Notes: a model not told the origin generated them from the sequence alone. DNA of 64,000 nt from a bacterium (GCA_021818985.1 JAKASO010000008.1:1-64000); one strand, 5' to 3'; positions 8,579-18,225 are shown, counted from the first letter of the stretch. Numbers and translations: made by a program.

Positions 8579-9340
8579 TCATTTAGAAATTGATTTGCCT
8601 ATCTCTCTTATTATATCTAAAGGAACAGGTATTACCATAGTAGTATTGTTAGTAGAGGATATTTCGTTAAGCGTTTGTAAATACCTTAGTTGAAGCGCCA
8701 TTGGATTTTCTGCAATGATCTTAGCTGCATCGCTTAATCTTTGGGCAGCCTGATATTCCCCATCGGCATTTATTATCTTTGCTCTTCTGTCCCTTTCGGC
8801 TTCAGCCTGCCGCGCCATGGCTCTTTGCATATCCTGGGGCAGATCGATCTGTTTTAACTCGACTATGGTCACCTTGATTCCCCATGGATCTGTATGTTTA
8901 TCGAGAATATCCTGAATTTCCGAATTTATTTTTTCCCTTTCCGCTAAAAGTTTATCAAGTTCGGCTTCGCCGCATATGCTCCTCAAAGTAGTCTGCGCAA
9001 GCTGGGATATTGCATAATAATAATCAGCCACCTGCACTATGGCATCAAGCGGTCCGATAATTTTAAAATAAACGACGGCGCTTATTTTAAGCGTAACATT
9101 ATCCTTAGTTATAACATCCTGTGGTGGCACATCGAGAGTAATTATTCTTAAAGAGACCCTGACCATTCTGTCTATAACAGGCCATAAAAGTATAAGACCC
9201 GGTCCTTTTACCCCGATTGCCCTGCCCAATCTGAATATTACCGCACGGTCATATTCGGGCAATATCCTTATTGCATAGAGAATAATAATAATGGCAAAAA
9301 TTATTATAACAGCAAAAAATAATACTTCCGCTCCATTCAT
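8579..9340 (-). CDS. Slipin (stomatin/prohibitin family, SPFH domain)
   Basis: 253 residues: one N-terminal membrane anchor (about residues 5-24), an SPFH/Band 7 domain ([20 protein letters not shown], then [20 protein letters not shown]) and a C-terminal helical region ([20 protein letters not shown]). Slipins scaffold membrane microdomains and regulate partner proteins. The NfeD-like gene lies just upstream on the same strand, the usual slipin/NfeD partnership. GGAGGTATT before the ATG is a strong ribosome site. Confidence 0.9.
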   Translation of the reverse strand: MNGAEVLFFAVIIIFAIIIILYAIRILPEYDRAVIFRLGRAIGVKGPGLILLWPVIDRMVRVSLRIITLDVPPQDVITKDNVTLKISAVVYFKIIGPLDAIVQVADYYYAISQLAQTTLRSICGEAELDKLLAEREKINSEIQDILDKHTDPWGIKVTIVELKQIDLPQDMQRAMARQAEAERDRRAKIINADGEYQAAQRLSDAAKIIAENPMALQLRYLQTLNEISSTNNTTMVIPVPLDIIREIGKSISK

Positions 9341-9418
9341 AATACCTCCCTACTTACAAAAATTTACTAATTAAATTAAACTAATTAAATTAATAAGTAA
9401 AGGCGAACTGTCTCGCCC

Positions 9419-9910
9419 TCACAGATGTTTTTTTCCGCTTTCATCATTTTCATCATAAGGCTTCACTTTAAGCCTTAATTTATTTTCGCTTACTATAACA
9501 ACCTTTGAACGTTTTAATATTTCCTGATCGGAAAATGCCGTCCATAATTCGCCGTTAACCTCTATCTGACCGTCTTTGCCTGCTTTAATATCCACGGTAA
9601 CTATGCCCGTTTCACCTGCTAACAGGGAACCGCCGACCTTTAATTCCGATTTGTGGGCTTTATATCCAAGATAGATGAAAAACGAGACAAATATAACAAG
9701 TGTAATATATGCCGGTAAAATTATTCTTTCAAAAAATACAGGGACAACCGGCATTAACGAAAATAATATCACTGTGCCTACAACAAAAAAAACCGAACCG
9801 GCTAATGTGAAAGCCCCGTAGCTCATTACAAAGAAATCAACTATGACAAGGATAAAAGCAAAAAAGATTAAAACGTCGGCAATGTATATCATTAATTGAT
9901 TATTGCGCAC
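9419..9910 (-). CDS. NfeD-like membrane protein (short form, no protease domain)
   Basis: 163 residues: about four hydrophobic segments in the first 90 residues, then a soluble OB-fold C-terminal domain (GETGIVTVDIKAGKDGQIEVNGELWTAF is its core, given here only to locate about residues 100-127). Long NfeD proteins carry an N-terminal ClpP-like serine protease; it is absent here, so this is the short type. It precedes the slipin gene by 78 nt. The start is uncertain: GTG at 9910 or ATG at 9892, neither with a clear ribosome site. Confidence 0.82.
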   Translation of the reverse strand: MRNNQLMIYIADVLIFFAFILVIVDFFVMSYGAFTLAGSVFFVVGTVILFSLMPVVPVFFERIILPAYITLVIFVSFFIYLGYKAHKSELKVGGSLLAGETGIVTVDIKAGKDGQIEVNGELWTAFSDQEILKRSKVVIVSENKLRLKVKPYDENDESGKKHL

Positions 9911-10006
9911 CCGGGTTAATTAGTTTTAATTATAATTATAACACAATAAGAACTTAAAGAACTTATGGATCCATAGCAGCCGTTTAAATGGGCCGTTTAA
10001 ATGTTT

Positions 10007-10828
10007 TTAATTTTTAAAATAAAGAAACTTGATTTTTTTCATATCCTCCCAGACTTCCCTTTTTTTTGACGCATTTCTTAAAAGGTATGACGGGTGATAT
10101 GTCGGAATAACCTTTATACCTTTATAATCATAAACATTGCCCCTTGTTTTAGTAATAGGACCGTTTTCGGCTCCAATTAAAAACTCCGTAGAAAAATTCC
10201 CCAGAGTACATATAATTTCGGGGTGTATAATATTAATCTGCTCTAATAAAAAAGGAGTGCATGATTTTATTTCGTCCGGTCCGGGATTCCTGTTTTCAGG
10301 GGGTCTGCATTTTATGATATTTGCAATATAAACATCTTCCCGCTTCAGGTTGATGGACTCTATAATTTTAGTTAAAAGCTGCCCTGCTCTTCCAACAAAC
10401 GGCCTGCCGGTCCTGTCTTCATCCGCTCCGGGAGCTTCGCCGATAAACATTAATCTTGCCCCTGGATCTCCTTCGCCAAAAACTATATTAAGCCTTGTTT
10501 TACTCAGCGGACATCTTGAACAGTTATTTACCTTTTCATTTTTTAAAGATAATAAACTATTCTTTTTTGCGATTGCGCCGTTTTTATTTAAAACCGGAGG
10601 TATAACCTTTCTTTCTTGTCTTTCTTGGGGGACCCGATTAATATAGCGCATTTTAACCGTTTCTTTGTCACTCTCAATCAGCCCTTCTTTTTCATCTTTC
10701 CCATTAATAATATCATCCAAAGCTTTATTAAAGACAAAACTATCCTTATATCTTAAGATCGTTTCTTTAAGTTCATCTATCAAAGTAAGGCCTTCTTCGT
10801 TCATTAAAAATCCTTTTCGCATTTCCAT
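10007..10828 (-). CDS. Uracil-DNA glycosylase, family 4 (iron-sulfur type)
   Basis: Removes uracil from DNA for base-excision repair. The catalytic-fold motif GEAPGADEDRTGRPFVGRAG lies at about residues 129-148. The C-terminal His motif is TYHPSYLLR (about 243). The four Cys of the [4Fe-4S] cluster are visible (NCSRC, KCRPPENR, SCTPF). At 273 residues it is longer than minimal family members (about 200), with an N-terminal extension of about 95 residues that looks charged and unstructured. ATG 10828 or the Met two codons later could start it. It lies 44 nt downstream of nothing recognisable and upstream of DNA coding NfeD. Confidence 0.88.
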   Translation of the reverse strand: MEMRKGFLMNEEGLTLIDELKETILRYKDSFVFNKALDDIINGKDEKEGLIESDKETVKMRYINRVPQERQERKVIPPVLNKNGAIAKKNSLLSLKNEKVNNCSRCPLSKTRLNIVFGEGDPGARLMFIGEAPGADEDRTGRPFVGRAGQLLTKIIESINLKREDVYIANIIKCRPPENRNPGPDEIKSCTPFLLEQINIIHPEIICTLGNFSTEFLIGAENGPITKTRGNVYDYKGIKVIPTYHPSYLLRNASKKREVWEDMKKIKFLYFKN

Positions 10829-10872
10829 TTCATTGCTCTACAATATTACTTTATAACATTGCTTTATAAATT

Positions 10873-11490
10873 TTACAGGGTAAGCCCTAAATAAAACGCC
10901 TTTAAATTATTTTCGGACTGGGATCCTTTCGCAAGAATATCTTCGACTATTTCTTTTTCAATCGGAATGCCTGTTTTTGAAAATAAAACTCCAAGCGCCA
11001 GTATATTCCTTGGAGTTAAAAAACCGAAATTATCAATGGACAGCTTATTAAAATCGTAATAATAAATCTTCGGGGTGATTATAGCCAGTTCTTTAACAAT
11101 CTCTTCAATAGCCGGATATGTATCCTTTTTCATTCTGACGCTTATCGGAAGATGAGGACTTGTGCTAAATATCACGGTAGACCGGCTATTGATATAATAT
11201 GCCGCCCTTAATGTTTCAATGGGTTCAAGCGAAATTAAAACATCCGCCCCTCCGGCCTGTATCACAGGCGAGTGTACATTTTTTCTGGGATCTTTAAGTT
11301 CATCTAAAGAATCATAAAAGATGTATTTAACGAGTGCCTCGACATACCCCTCTCTTTGGGCGCCTCCCCGCCTTTCGGAACCCGAAACGTCATGAAGCTC
11401 AGAGTTTAATGCGGCATTTTTTAATATAGTGCCTGCGGTAATTATTCCCTGCCCTCCAAGACCTGCGATTGCAATATTAAATCTTTTCAT
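10873..11490 (-). CDS. iorB: Indolepyruvate:ferredoxin oxidoreductase, beta subunit
   Basis: 205 residues. Partner of IorA in the oxidative decarboxylation of aryl 2-oxoacids (from Trp, Phe and Tyr breakdown) to aryl-CoA with reduction of ferredoxin, or in the reverse carboxylation. Family blocks visible are IAGLGGQGIITAGTIL (residues 8-23), SGSERRGGAQREG (about 40-52) and the GGADVLISLEPIETLRA region. It starts 19 nt after the iorA stop, a typical two-gene operon. Confidence 0.92.
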   Translation of the reverse strand: MKRFNIAIAGLGGQGIITAGTILKNAALNSELHDVSGSERRGGAQREGYVEALVKYIFYDSLDELKDPRKNVHSPVIQAGGADVLISLEPIETLRAAYYINSRSTVIFSTSPHLPISVRMKKDTYPAIEEIVKELAIITPKIYYYDFNKLSIDNFGFLTPRNILALGVLFSKTGIPIEKEIVEDILAKGSQSENNLKAFYLGLTL

Positions 11491-11509
11491 AAAATCTTTT
11501 TATAATATT

Positions 11510-13540
11510 TTAAGCTGTGATTATCAGTTCCGTTAATTTGCCCATGGATCTTTTTACGTCCATTTCACCGGTAAGGTTAAATTCAACCTTTCTGATAGCA
11601 CTGTTTGGACATACTTCGTAACATACCCCGCATTTGACGCAGGAAGCGGGGTCAATATAGTAATATTCTTTGGCAATGCCTGCAATGCTCGGACCGGCCT
11701 GCTCATCTTTTTTAAGCTGAATGGCGGGACATGCCAGTTCTACAAAACATTCGTCGCATTTTGCGCACCTTTCTTTCTGTATTTCATATATCGCTTGCGG
11801 TTCCGGTTTTTGAAGAGGGTTTTTTAATCTCATTAGCTTATTTCTTCTTTCTTCCTGCAATATACACTCCCTTTTTGCAATGATAACCTTGATTCCCTGT
11901 TCTTTAAGAGCGCTTTTTATCAAAACCGAAAATCTTTTGACGCTGTTTGGGTCAATGGTTTTAATATATGAAACGCCGAGAGATCTCAAAAGGTCTTTTA
12001 AATTAACGGGATTTGGAATGGCAGAACCGTTGACGTCTTTTTGGGTAGAGGGGGTTTTCTGATGACCAGTCATTGCAGTCCAGCCATTATCGAGAATGAT
12101 ATACAAAACATTTGCATTATTTTGAACGGCATTCATCAGAACGGGGATACCGGAATGAAAAAACGTGGAATCGCCGACAAGCGCGATGATTTTTTTATCT
12201 TTATCGGCAAGACTGATAGCCTGAGCGATGCTTAAGCCGGAGTTCATACACGTAAGCCAGTCCATTGCATTATAAGGCGGTAAAAGCCCTAGCGTATAGC
12301 ACCCGATATCGCCGGCTATCACAAAATCCCTGCCTTTACCGTCCGTATTGGAAAATCCGGCTGCTTTTAACAGGGAATACATCGTCCCGCGATGACCACA
12401 GCCCACGCAAAACGTCCCCATCCGCTGAGGTATCCTGCCGCAGGTTGCAGAGTTTCTATTAAGCGCTTCATCAAAATATACCGGAGTGGGTTTTTTTAAA
12501 AACCGGCTTATACCGGTAATGACATCATCTAACGTTAATTCGCCGTAAGCCGCAAATATATCTTTACCGTAAATCCTGCCTTTAAACCCGGCCTCATAAG
12601 CTATCTTCTTAATCTGAAATTCAAGAAATCCTTCCGCCTCTTCCACGATAATGACTTCATCCAGCCCTTTAAAAAATCTTTTGATAAACTCTTCGGAGAG
12701 AGGAAAGGTAATACCCAATTTTAATATTTTATGCTCGCCGGCATTAAGCATTCTGAATGCTTCCATTAAATGGGCATATATAATGCCGGAGGAGATAAAC
12801 CCTATTCGTGAATCTGATTTAATTATTCTGTTTAATTCCGATGCTGCCGTATATCTTTTAAGGAGTTCATATCTTTCAAGGTATTTTTTATGGTTTTTTA
12901 CCGCCATGCTGAAAAGATTAAGGTAATTATCCGGATCTTTTTTGAAATCGCCCTTAATATTATCCCGCTCTTTTGGATCCCCAAAGATCAAGGTGCCAGC
13001 ATTATGGCACAACCTTGAAGGCGTCATTAACATAATTCCGAAAGAGAACTCTTCTGATATGTCAAAAGCTTTTTCCGTATAATCTTTAGCTTCCTGAATA
13101 TTTGACGGCTCTATAACCGGCATATATGTATGCAGGCTATACCATCTGTCGTCCTGTTCGTTTGAACTGCTTGGTGCGCCGGGATCAGAACCTATAGCAA
13201 CAACAAGACCTGCTTTTACGCCGGTATAAGCCAAAAAATGAGCTGGTTCGCTTGCTACGTTAAAGCCTACATTTTTCATCGCGCATAAAGACCTTATACC
13301 CGACCATGAAGCCCCGATAGCTCCATGCAGAGATATTTGCTCATTCAAACTAAATTCCGTATAAAGGTTTTTAATACGGCTTTTATTTTTATCGAGCGCT
13401 ATGATAATCTCCGATGCAGGCGTTCCCGGATACATCGAAGCATAGCCTATGCCGGCTTCCAACGCCCCCCTTGCTATAGCCTCGTTACCCAGCACTATAG
13501 CTCTATCGCCTTTTTTCCCATCAACGAATAAATTTTTCAT
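11510..13540 (-). CDS. iorA: Indolepyruvate:ferredoxin oxidoreductase, alpha subunit
   Basis: 676 residues with the full domain order: a pyrimidine-binding domain (residues about 10-200; MYPGTPASEI), a central domain, a TPP-binding domain (about 370-540; GTFCVGCGHRGTMYS, GDIGCYTLG and the Mg/TPP motif GDSTFFHSGI) and a C-terminal ferredoxin domain. The latter has two Cys clusters, CAKCDEC (about 594) and CVKCGVCYEVCP (about 631-642). Oxygen-sensitive and ferredoxin-dependent, so it points to anaerobic life. First gene of iorAB. A TATAAA lies 5 nt before the ATG and there is no ribosome site, so a leaderless start is possible. Confidence 0.94.
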   Translation of the reverse strand: MKNLFVDGKKGDRAIVLGNEAIARGALEAGIGYASMYPGTPASEIIIALDKNKSRIKNLYTEFSLNEQISLHGAIGASWSGIRSLCAMKNVGFNVASEPAHFLAYTGVKAGLVVAIGSDPGAPSSSNEQDDRWYSLHTYMPVIEPSNIQEAKDYTEKAFDISEEFSFGIMLMTPSRLCHNAGTLIFGDPKERDNIKGDFKKDPDNYLNLFSMAVKNHKKYLERYELLKRYTAASELNRIIKSDSRIGFISSGIIYAHLMEAFRMLNAGEHKILKLGITFPLSEEFIKRFFKGLDEVIIVEEAEGFLEFQIKKIAYEAGFKGRIYGKDIFAAYGELTLDDVITGISRFLKKPTPVYFDEALNRNSATCGRIPQRMGTFCVGCGHRGTMYSLLKAAGFSNTDGKGRDFVIAGDIGCYTLGLLPPYNAMDWLTCMNSGLSIAQAISLADKDKKIIALVGDSTFFHSGIPVLMNAVQNNANVLYIILDNGWTAMTGHQKTPSTQKDVNGSAIPNPVNLKDLLRSLGVSYIKTIDPNSVKRFSVLIKSALKEQGIKVIIAKRECILQEERRNKLMRLKNPLQKPEPQAIYEIQKERCAKCDECFVELACPAIQLKKDEQAGPSIAGIAKEYYYIDPASCVKCGVCYEVCPNSAIRKVEFNLTGEMDVKRSMGKLTELIITA

Positions 13541-13670
13541 TTTATTTTATATTTTACAGCTATTGTTATACAGCTATTATATAGTTATTATATAATTATA
13601 TAATTATATAATATGTAATGTAAACACAGGTCAGCTTCCGAAAAAACGGTGGATATCGCCTAATATCGTC

Positions 13671-14396
13671 TTAAAATCTGTTAAATATATTGGTTTTTTC
13701 GTTCATTATCTTGACGATAAGCCCATCTGCACCGTATTCGACAGCTTTGTCCTTTCCTTCGTCTAATGATTTAATGCCGGTTTCTTTTACATTTATCAAA
13801 CATTCCCTGTTCCGGCTTTTAATGTATTTAATTGCTCCCACGTTATCTAAAAAGGAATTTATAATGAAACTGTCAACGCCCAATAAAACAAGTTTTTTTA
13901 TTTTAACAAGATCAACGGGGGTTGACGCTCCCACCATAACCCCAAGGTTAAAATCTTTAAAGGCGAGCCTGTCTAATTGAAAATTTGCTTCTTTTTCCGT
14001 TTTTAATTTGATTGCGGAGCTTAAAGCAACGGAATCTATATCATAAACGGGTTTGGCGGAATAAAAAGATGTTTTTACCGGATGAAGTCCTTCGGAAATG
14101 ATAATATTTCTAAGTCCTAACTGATTAAGGGTAACGAGATCGGAAAATATTGCAATCCTATTTTTATCCCTCATATTAAAAGCGTAGATCACATTTATTT
14201 TATTTTTATTACCGGCCTCCATTAACTCTTTGGAAATAATAATAGAGTTAATTCCAAAGTTTTGCTCTATAATAATAGAAGGATGTTGATCATTACCATT
14301 TAATTTCGATACAACTTCACACAGGGATGCAAGTTCTTTTATAAAATCTTTATAATTCCCGCTGACAGGCGTCTCTATGCAAGGTATAATCTTCAT
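13671..14396 (-). CDS. Divergent methylene-tetrahydrofolate reductase-like protein (MetF family)
   Basis: 241 residues, TIM-barrel-like in pattern, with an N-terminal CIETPVSGN strand resembling the start of MetF. Segments such as NVIYAFNMRDKNR, LNQLGLRNIIISEG and GVMVGASTPVD match the positions of MetF substrate and FAD-binding strands. It is shorter and more divergent than E. coli MetF (about 296). The next gene upstream is MetV, the usual partner of such short MetF proteins in anaerobes, which supports the assignment. Likely role: reduction of methylene-THF to methyl-THF. TATACT lies 6 nt before the ATG. Confidence 0.65.
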   Translation of the reverse strand: MKIIPCIETPVSGNYKDFIKELASLCEVVSKLNGNDQHPSIIIEQNFGINSIIISKELMEAGNKNKINVIYAFNMRDKNRIAIFSDLVTLNQLGLRNIIISEGLHPVKTSFYSAKPVYDIDSVALSSAIKLKTEKEANFQLDRLAFKDFNLGVMVGASTPVDLVKIKKLVLLGVDSFIINSFLDNVGAIKYIKSRNRECLINVKETGIKSLDEGKDKAVEYGADGLIVKIMNEKTNIFNRF

Positions 14397-14402
14397 GTTT
14401 AA

Positions 14403-14408
14403 AGTATA
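14403..14408 (-). promoter_or_regulatory. -10 box (TATACT) before the MetF-like gene, probably leaderless
   Basis: On the minus strand TATACT (14408-14403) is followed by TTAAAC and the ATG at 14396. The 6-nt distance puts the predicted transcription start at the start codon. No Shine-Dalgarno sequence is visible. Confidence 0.4.
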
Positions 14409-14475
14409 AAATGTATGCTGTATCGGCGCTTATATATATAAAATTATATAAAATGCAAACCGGCTAAAAGCTGCT

Positions 14476-15108
14476 TTATTTTTTTGGGAGCATATTTATA
14501 CTGTAATCTCTGGGGCTGAGAATACGGCCGATATTTTCTTCTTCCGAAAATCTTGACATATTGGCATAGGAGGTCATGAACACACAGGTACTATCTTCGT
14601 TTACCTCGCATTTGATACCGTCGTGTCCTTCACACGGCCCGTTTAAAAGCCCTTTTGGACATAATGTAATGGTGCAAACCCCCCCGCTTACATTTAACCT
14701 GCATTCATCGCATCCCTGACATAAGGCATGATATTCCCCGATGTGTTCTGTCTGCGCAATAAACCTGCTGTTAACGCCCGCAACTGTTTTCTTTTTCGTA
14801 AAATCTCCGATAGTCTGAACTCCGGTACCGCAAGACAGCACAAGAACAGCCTCGGTATCTTTCAATTCGTCTTCGACAAACCGCATATCTTCTTTAAGAA
14901 CCCGGGCGTCGCATGGCTCGTCTATTGAAATAGTAAAGGTAATCTCTTTTCCCATGCCGCTTAAATGCTTTTCCATTTCTTTAACCTGCGCACTGCCTCC
15001 GGTTAAACAGATCGAAGCACAGGAAGCACAACCGATTATTCCGATTTTTTTATATTTCCCAAGGGTGTCTATAACCTCGTTAATATCTTTTTTTTCGGTT
15101 AAGAACAT
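14476..15108 (-). CDS. metV: MetV-type zinc/iron-sulfur partner of methylene-tetrahydrofolate reductase
   Basis: 210 residues, Cys-rich, of the methylene-THF reductase C-terminal family. Cys groups are GCASCASICLTGG (about residues 26-38), EPCDAR, SCGTGVQT and the late block CQGCDEC (about 132-138), GGVCTITLCPKG, GPCEGHDGIKCEV. MetV binds clusters or zinc and links MetF to its electron donor in acetogen-type and sulfate-reducer-type folate pathways. It is transcribed directly upstream of the MetF-like gene with a 79-nt gap. Confidence 0.85.
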   Translation of the reverse strand: MFLTEKKDINEVIDTLGKYKKIGIIGCASCASICLTGGSAQVKEMEKHLSGMGKEITFTISIDEPCDARVLKEDMRFVEDELKDTEAVLVLSCGTGVQTIGDFTKKKTVAGVNSRFIAQTEHIGEYHALCQGCDECRLNVSGGVCTITLCPKGLLNGPCEGHDGIKCEVNEDSTCVFMTSYANMSRFSEEENIGRILSPRDYSINMLPKK

Positions 15109-15143
15109 AATTTATTTAGATTTATTTATTTGGATTTTTAGAT

Positions 15144-16277
15144 TTAAGGTTCCTTCGATAATTTTACTTTTACAAGTTTGACCACTTTGCCCCTGCGGAT
15201 TTTAACGGTAATGACTTGACCCGGTAAGAACGAGCTGATAAGCTTTTCTAACCTCGAAAAAGAATAGACTTTAATATTATTGATCCTCGTTATAATGTCG
15301 CCCCCCAGAACATATATGATATTTTTCATTTGTATTATTCTTTTCCCTGCTCGCAGTCCAGCTCTGTAAGCCGGACTGCCGGGGAAGACCTTTTCTATAA
15401 GAAGCCCGGCATGTATGTCCTTCATTCCGAAAAGCACGGCAAAATTTTTATTTATTTTTATTGCTTCGATGCCGAGCCACGGTTTGATTATACGACCATA
15501 CTTAATCAATTCCGGAATATCTTTTTTTGCAAGATTGATCGGGATGGCAAAGCCTATATTCTCGGCATTATTGGTTAATTTAGCGGTATTTATTCCTATC
15601 ACCCGCCCCTTGTAGTCCACTAAAGGGCCGCCGGAATTACCGGGATTGATTGCCGCATCCGTTTGAATGATATTTTCGTAGAACCTTGCCTGAGGAAAGA
15701 GCAGGGATCTCTTTAATCCGCTTATTATGCCGGTCGTAACCGTCTGGTAAAGGTTATAAGGATTTCCTATCGCCATAACCTTTTCTCCGACTCTTAACTT
15801 GCTCGAATTACCCAATGCCGCCGGAACAATATGTTTGCCTGATGAATTAATATGAATAATCGCAAGATCGGAAGCTGGATCGGTGCCTATTATATCAGCC
15901 TTTATATTTTTATAATGCAAAAAACCCACATATATTTTGCTTGCATTTCCAATAACATGAAAGTTAGTAAGAATATAACCGGTTTTGCTTATAAAAAAAC
16001 CCGTTCCGATACTTTCTACGGGCATTATTGCGCCGTTCTTAAGCTTAATTAGTCCAAATGCCTCGATATGTACAACGCTCGGCTTAAGCTTATTGAACAG
16101 CTTTTCTACAATGGAACTTCCAGTCGCAGAAACATCTTTTGCGACGGTAGAATGCGGGGCTGCAAAAGAACTGCGAACATTAATATTAATATTAATTGAC
16201 AGAACGGCGAACAAAAAAACGGCGGCGAAAAAAAATGCATTGTCCTTAAAATTTTTAAGCTGCTTCCAAAACGGCAT
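15144..16277 (-). CDS. HtrA/DegP-family periplasmic serine protease with one PDZ domain
   Basis: 377 residues: an N-terminal signal anchor (about residues 13-40), a trypsin-like domain and one C-terminal PDZ domain (about 275-370, GLRAGKRI and GDIITRINNIKV). The catalytic triad is visible: His in LTNFHVIG, Asp in DPASDLAIIH, Ser in GNSGGPLVD. It acts in envelope protein quality control. The start overlaps the end of the DUF2229 gene by 23 nt, which implies translational coupling. Confidence 0.92.
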   Translation of the reverse strand: MPFWKQLKNFKDNAFFFAAVFLFAVLSINININVRSSFAAPHSTVAKDVSATGSSIVEKLFNKLKPSVVHIEAFGLIKLKNGAIMPVESIGTGFFISKTGYILTNFHVIGNASKIYVGFLHYKNIKADIIGTDPASDLAIIHINSSGKHIVPAALGNSSKLRVGEKVMAIGNPYNLYQTVTTGIISGLKRSLLFPQARFYENIIQTDAAINPGNSGGPLVDYKGRVIGINTAKLTNNAENIGFAIPINLAKKDIPELIKYGRIIKPWLGIEAIKINKNFAVLFGMKDIHAGLLIEKVFPGSPAYRAGLRAGKRIIQMKNIIYVLGGDIITRINNIKVYSFSRLEKLISSFLPGQVITVKIRRGKVVKLVKVKLSKEP

Positions 16278-17484
16278 ATCCGGTCTCCTGCCACTGTTTT
16301 GCCTGATGCATGAAAGCCTCGAGCCTGAGCATTAAATTTGCGCTTTCCTGTCCATCAAACCATAAATTTATCCATGGAAAATTATTCAGATCTTCTCTGA
16401 ATTTTTTAGAAATAGTCTGGACTATTGCCCCGGGCATGCAGTGGAACGGATGGATGCTTATTACTCCGGAATACCCTTTTTTTGCAAAATCTATTGACTC
16501 GCCAACGGTCAATATAGCCTCTCCGCCAATCGGCAGGTTAATGTATTTCTTTGCATACGATAATATACGCCTGATACTTGTTTCCTTATGGTGGCGCAAT
16601 AATTTGCCAAACGGCTTAAACATATTGATTTCATCTTTTTTTTGATAATAATTTACCAAAAAACTCAGGAAAATATCCTTTATCTTTTTATTCTTAAAGG
16701 CGTTCATAGCATATTGGTAAGTGGTAAAGGTTATCCATTTATAAGTGGGCACCACCGAAACTTCTCCGCCAAGGGATTCGATCTTTTCTATCGTAAAATT
16801 ATTCGTAAATTTGTTCACCCTTAAAAATATTTCGCCGACTATGCCTATAATCGGCCTTTCTTCATCTTTTCTAGAAATATTTTCAAATTTTCCTGCACAA
16901 ACTTTTATTGTTTCATATAGATCCTCGCCGTTTTTTATCGCATCCGTGACCAAGTCTAAACATTCTTTGTAAACCGAAACAGTTTCTCCTTTGTTGATTT
17001 CGTAAGGCCTTACACGATATAAAGCCTTTTCGAGGATATCAACCGAAACGCATCCCTGCCATGCAAGCTTTCTAAATAAAAACGCTTTATCCCCTACAAA
17101 ATCGGTATATGATTTGCTTGCGCTCGGCACTAAAAATTCAACTTCATCATAACCCATATTGTTGAGAACCATTTCATGAAGCCTGTTATATTGGCCAAAT
17201 TTGCAGGGACCCGGGGAGCTCGGCATAAAAAATGCCGATTTTTTTGCGTCAAAGCCGGGTTTTTCCAATACTTTAATAATATCGCCGGTAGTAACAAAAC
17301 ACGGCATACATTCATTTCCATTTGTAAATTTAAGTCCGTAATTAAGAGTTGATTCGTTTGGTTCGTCTAAAACAGAGGCATCTATCCCGCATCTAATGAA
17401 TGTAGCGCTTAAAGCATAAGCCGCATCCGACATATACGGTATGTATACCTTTTTATTGAATATGCCTGTATTTGTATGGTGCAT
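16255..17484 (-). CDS. Acyl-CoA dehydratase-activase-related protein (DUF2229)
   Basis: 409 residues of the DUF2229 family, related to the activase/dehydratase proteins of 2-hydroxyacyl-CoA dehydration (HgdC/HgdB-like) and usually found as part of larger activase fusions. Here it stands as a separate chain. Visible Cys-containing blocks that could bind an iron-sulfur cluster are GNECMPCFVTTG (about residues 55-66), SSPGPCKFGQYN (about 89-100) and HPFHCMPGAIVQ. No ATPase activase subunit is adjacent, so the role is undefined. GAGGG before ATG 17484 is the ribosome site. Confidence 0.75.
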   Translation of the reverse strand: MHHTNTGIFNKKVYIPYMSDAAYALSATFIRCGIDASVLDEPNESTLNYGLKFTNGNECMPCFVTTGDIIKVLEKPGFDAKKSAFFMPSSPGPCKFGQYNRLHEMVLNNMGYDEVEFLVPSASKSYTDFVGDKAFLFRKLAWQGCVSVDILEKALYRVRPYEINKGETVSVYKECLDLVTDAIKNGEDLYETIKVCAGKFENISRKDEERPIIGIVGEIFLRVNKFTNNFTIEKIESLGGEVSVVPTYKWITFTTYQYAMNAFKNKKIKDIFLSFLVNYYQKKDEINMFKPFGKLLRHHKETSIRRILSYAKKYINLPIGGEAILTVGESIDFAKKGYSGVISIHPFHCMPGAIVQTISKKFREDLNNFPWINLWFDGQESANLMLRLEAFMHQAKQWQETGYAVLEAA

Positions 17485-17770
17485 ATTGCCCTCAATTATT
17501 ATTATTCAATTACTTTTAAAGAAATCAATTATAATAAATTCATAAAAAAATCCATAAAAAATATAAACCTGACAAGTCATAAATTACATAAATTATTTAC
17601 TTATATCTTATTGTTTATTTATACTATATCAAAACCTTAAAGTCAAATTAATAACCTTATAATTAATAACATTTTAATGTCAATCAATGTTAACGGCATT
17701 TTTTATTAAAAGCTGCATAGAAACTTGCATAGAAACAAGGCGGATTATATAATCTTTAAAAATTCAAGTC

Positions 17771-18160
17771 TTAGCTTTTAAATTTAACGCAATATATTTT
17801 AACTATACAATTTTCACAATTGTTTTTAATGCAGTTTTTACCGATCTTTACCAAAAAACTCTCTAAGGTATTATAATTGATATTTTCTTGAATATAATAA
17901 GTGTAAAGATCAATATTTAAGTTTTTAGCAGCCTCTCTTACGATGAATGAGGGGTATGGAGATAACAACCTTTTAGATTTAAATATTGCAAAAGTATTAC
18001 ATGCTATTTTTTCGGATATTCTTGCTCCAAATAATACAGATAGTAAAAACCATGGAAACGGATCTTTGTCTAAAGCTATGTTGAACTTTTTTGCGTAGGA
18101 GACAGAGTTTTCCTCTATAATTTCTTTAGGAATCATCGGACTAAATTTATTTTTATGCAA
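17771..18160 (-). CDS. Small HhH-GPD-related protein with endonuclease III-like Cys cluster
   Basis: 129 residues. The segment DPFPWFLLSVLFGARISEK (about 33-51) looks like the first helices of endonuclease III/HhH-GPD DNA glycosylases. The C-terminus has four Cys spaced C-x4-C-x2-C-x5-C (about residues 109-124), close to the C-x6-C-x2-C-x5-C iron-sulfur loop of endonuclease III. The helix-hairpin-helix and catalytic Lys/Asp region is not evident in this shortened protein, so activity is doubtful. TTG at 18160 or ATG at 18136 could be the start; neither has a good ribosome site. Confidence 0.55.
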   Translation of the reverse strand: MHKNKFSPMIPKEIIEENSVSYAKKFNIALDKDPFPWFLLSVLFGARISEKIACNTFAIFKSKRLLSPYPSFIVREAAKNLNIDLYTYYIQENINYNTLESFLVKIGKNCIKNNCENCIVKIYCVKFKS

Positions 18161-18225
18161 ATAAGCTATTTTTTTATTTTTTAACCAATAATATTTAAGT
18201 ATATATAAAAAACAATAAAAAAGGG

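Noticed and set aside
17485-17770. Possible gene or repeat in the 286-bp gap before the HhH-like gene
   Set aside because: Only AT-rich sequence and a short doublet (GCATAGAAAC twice near 17718-17739) are seen; too small to name.
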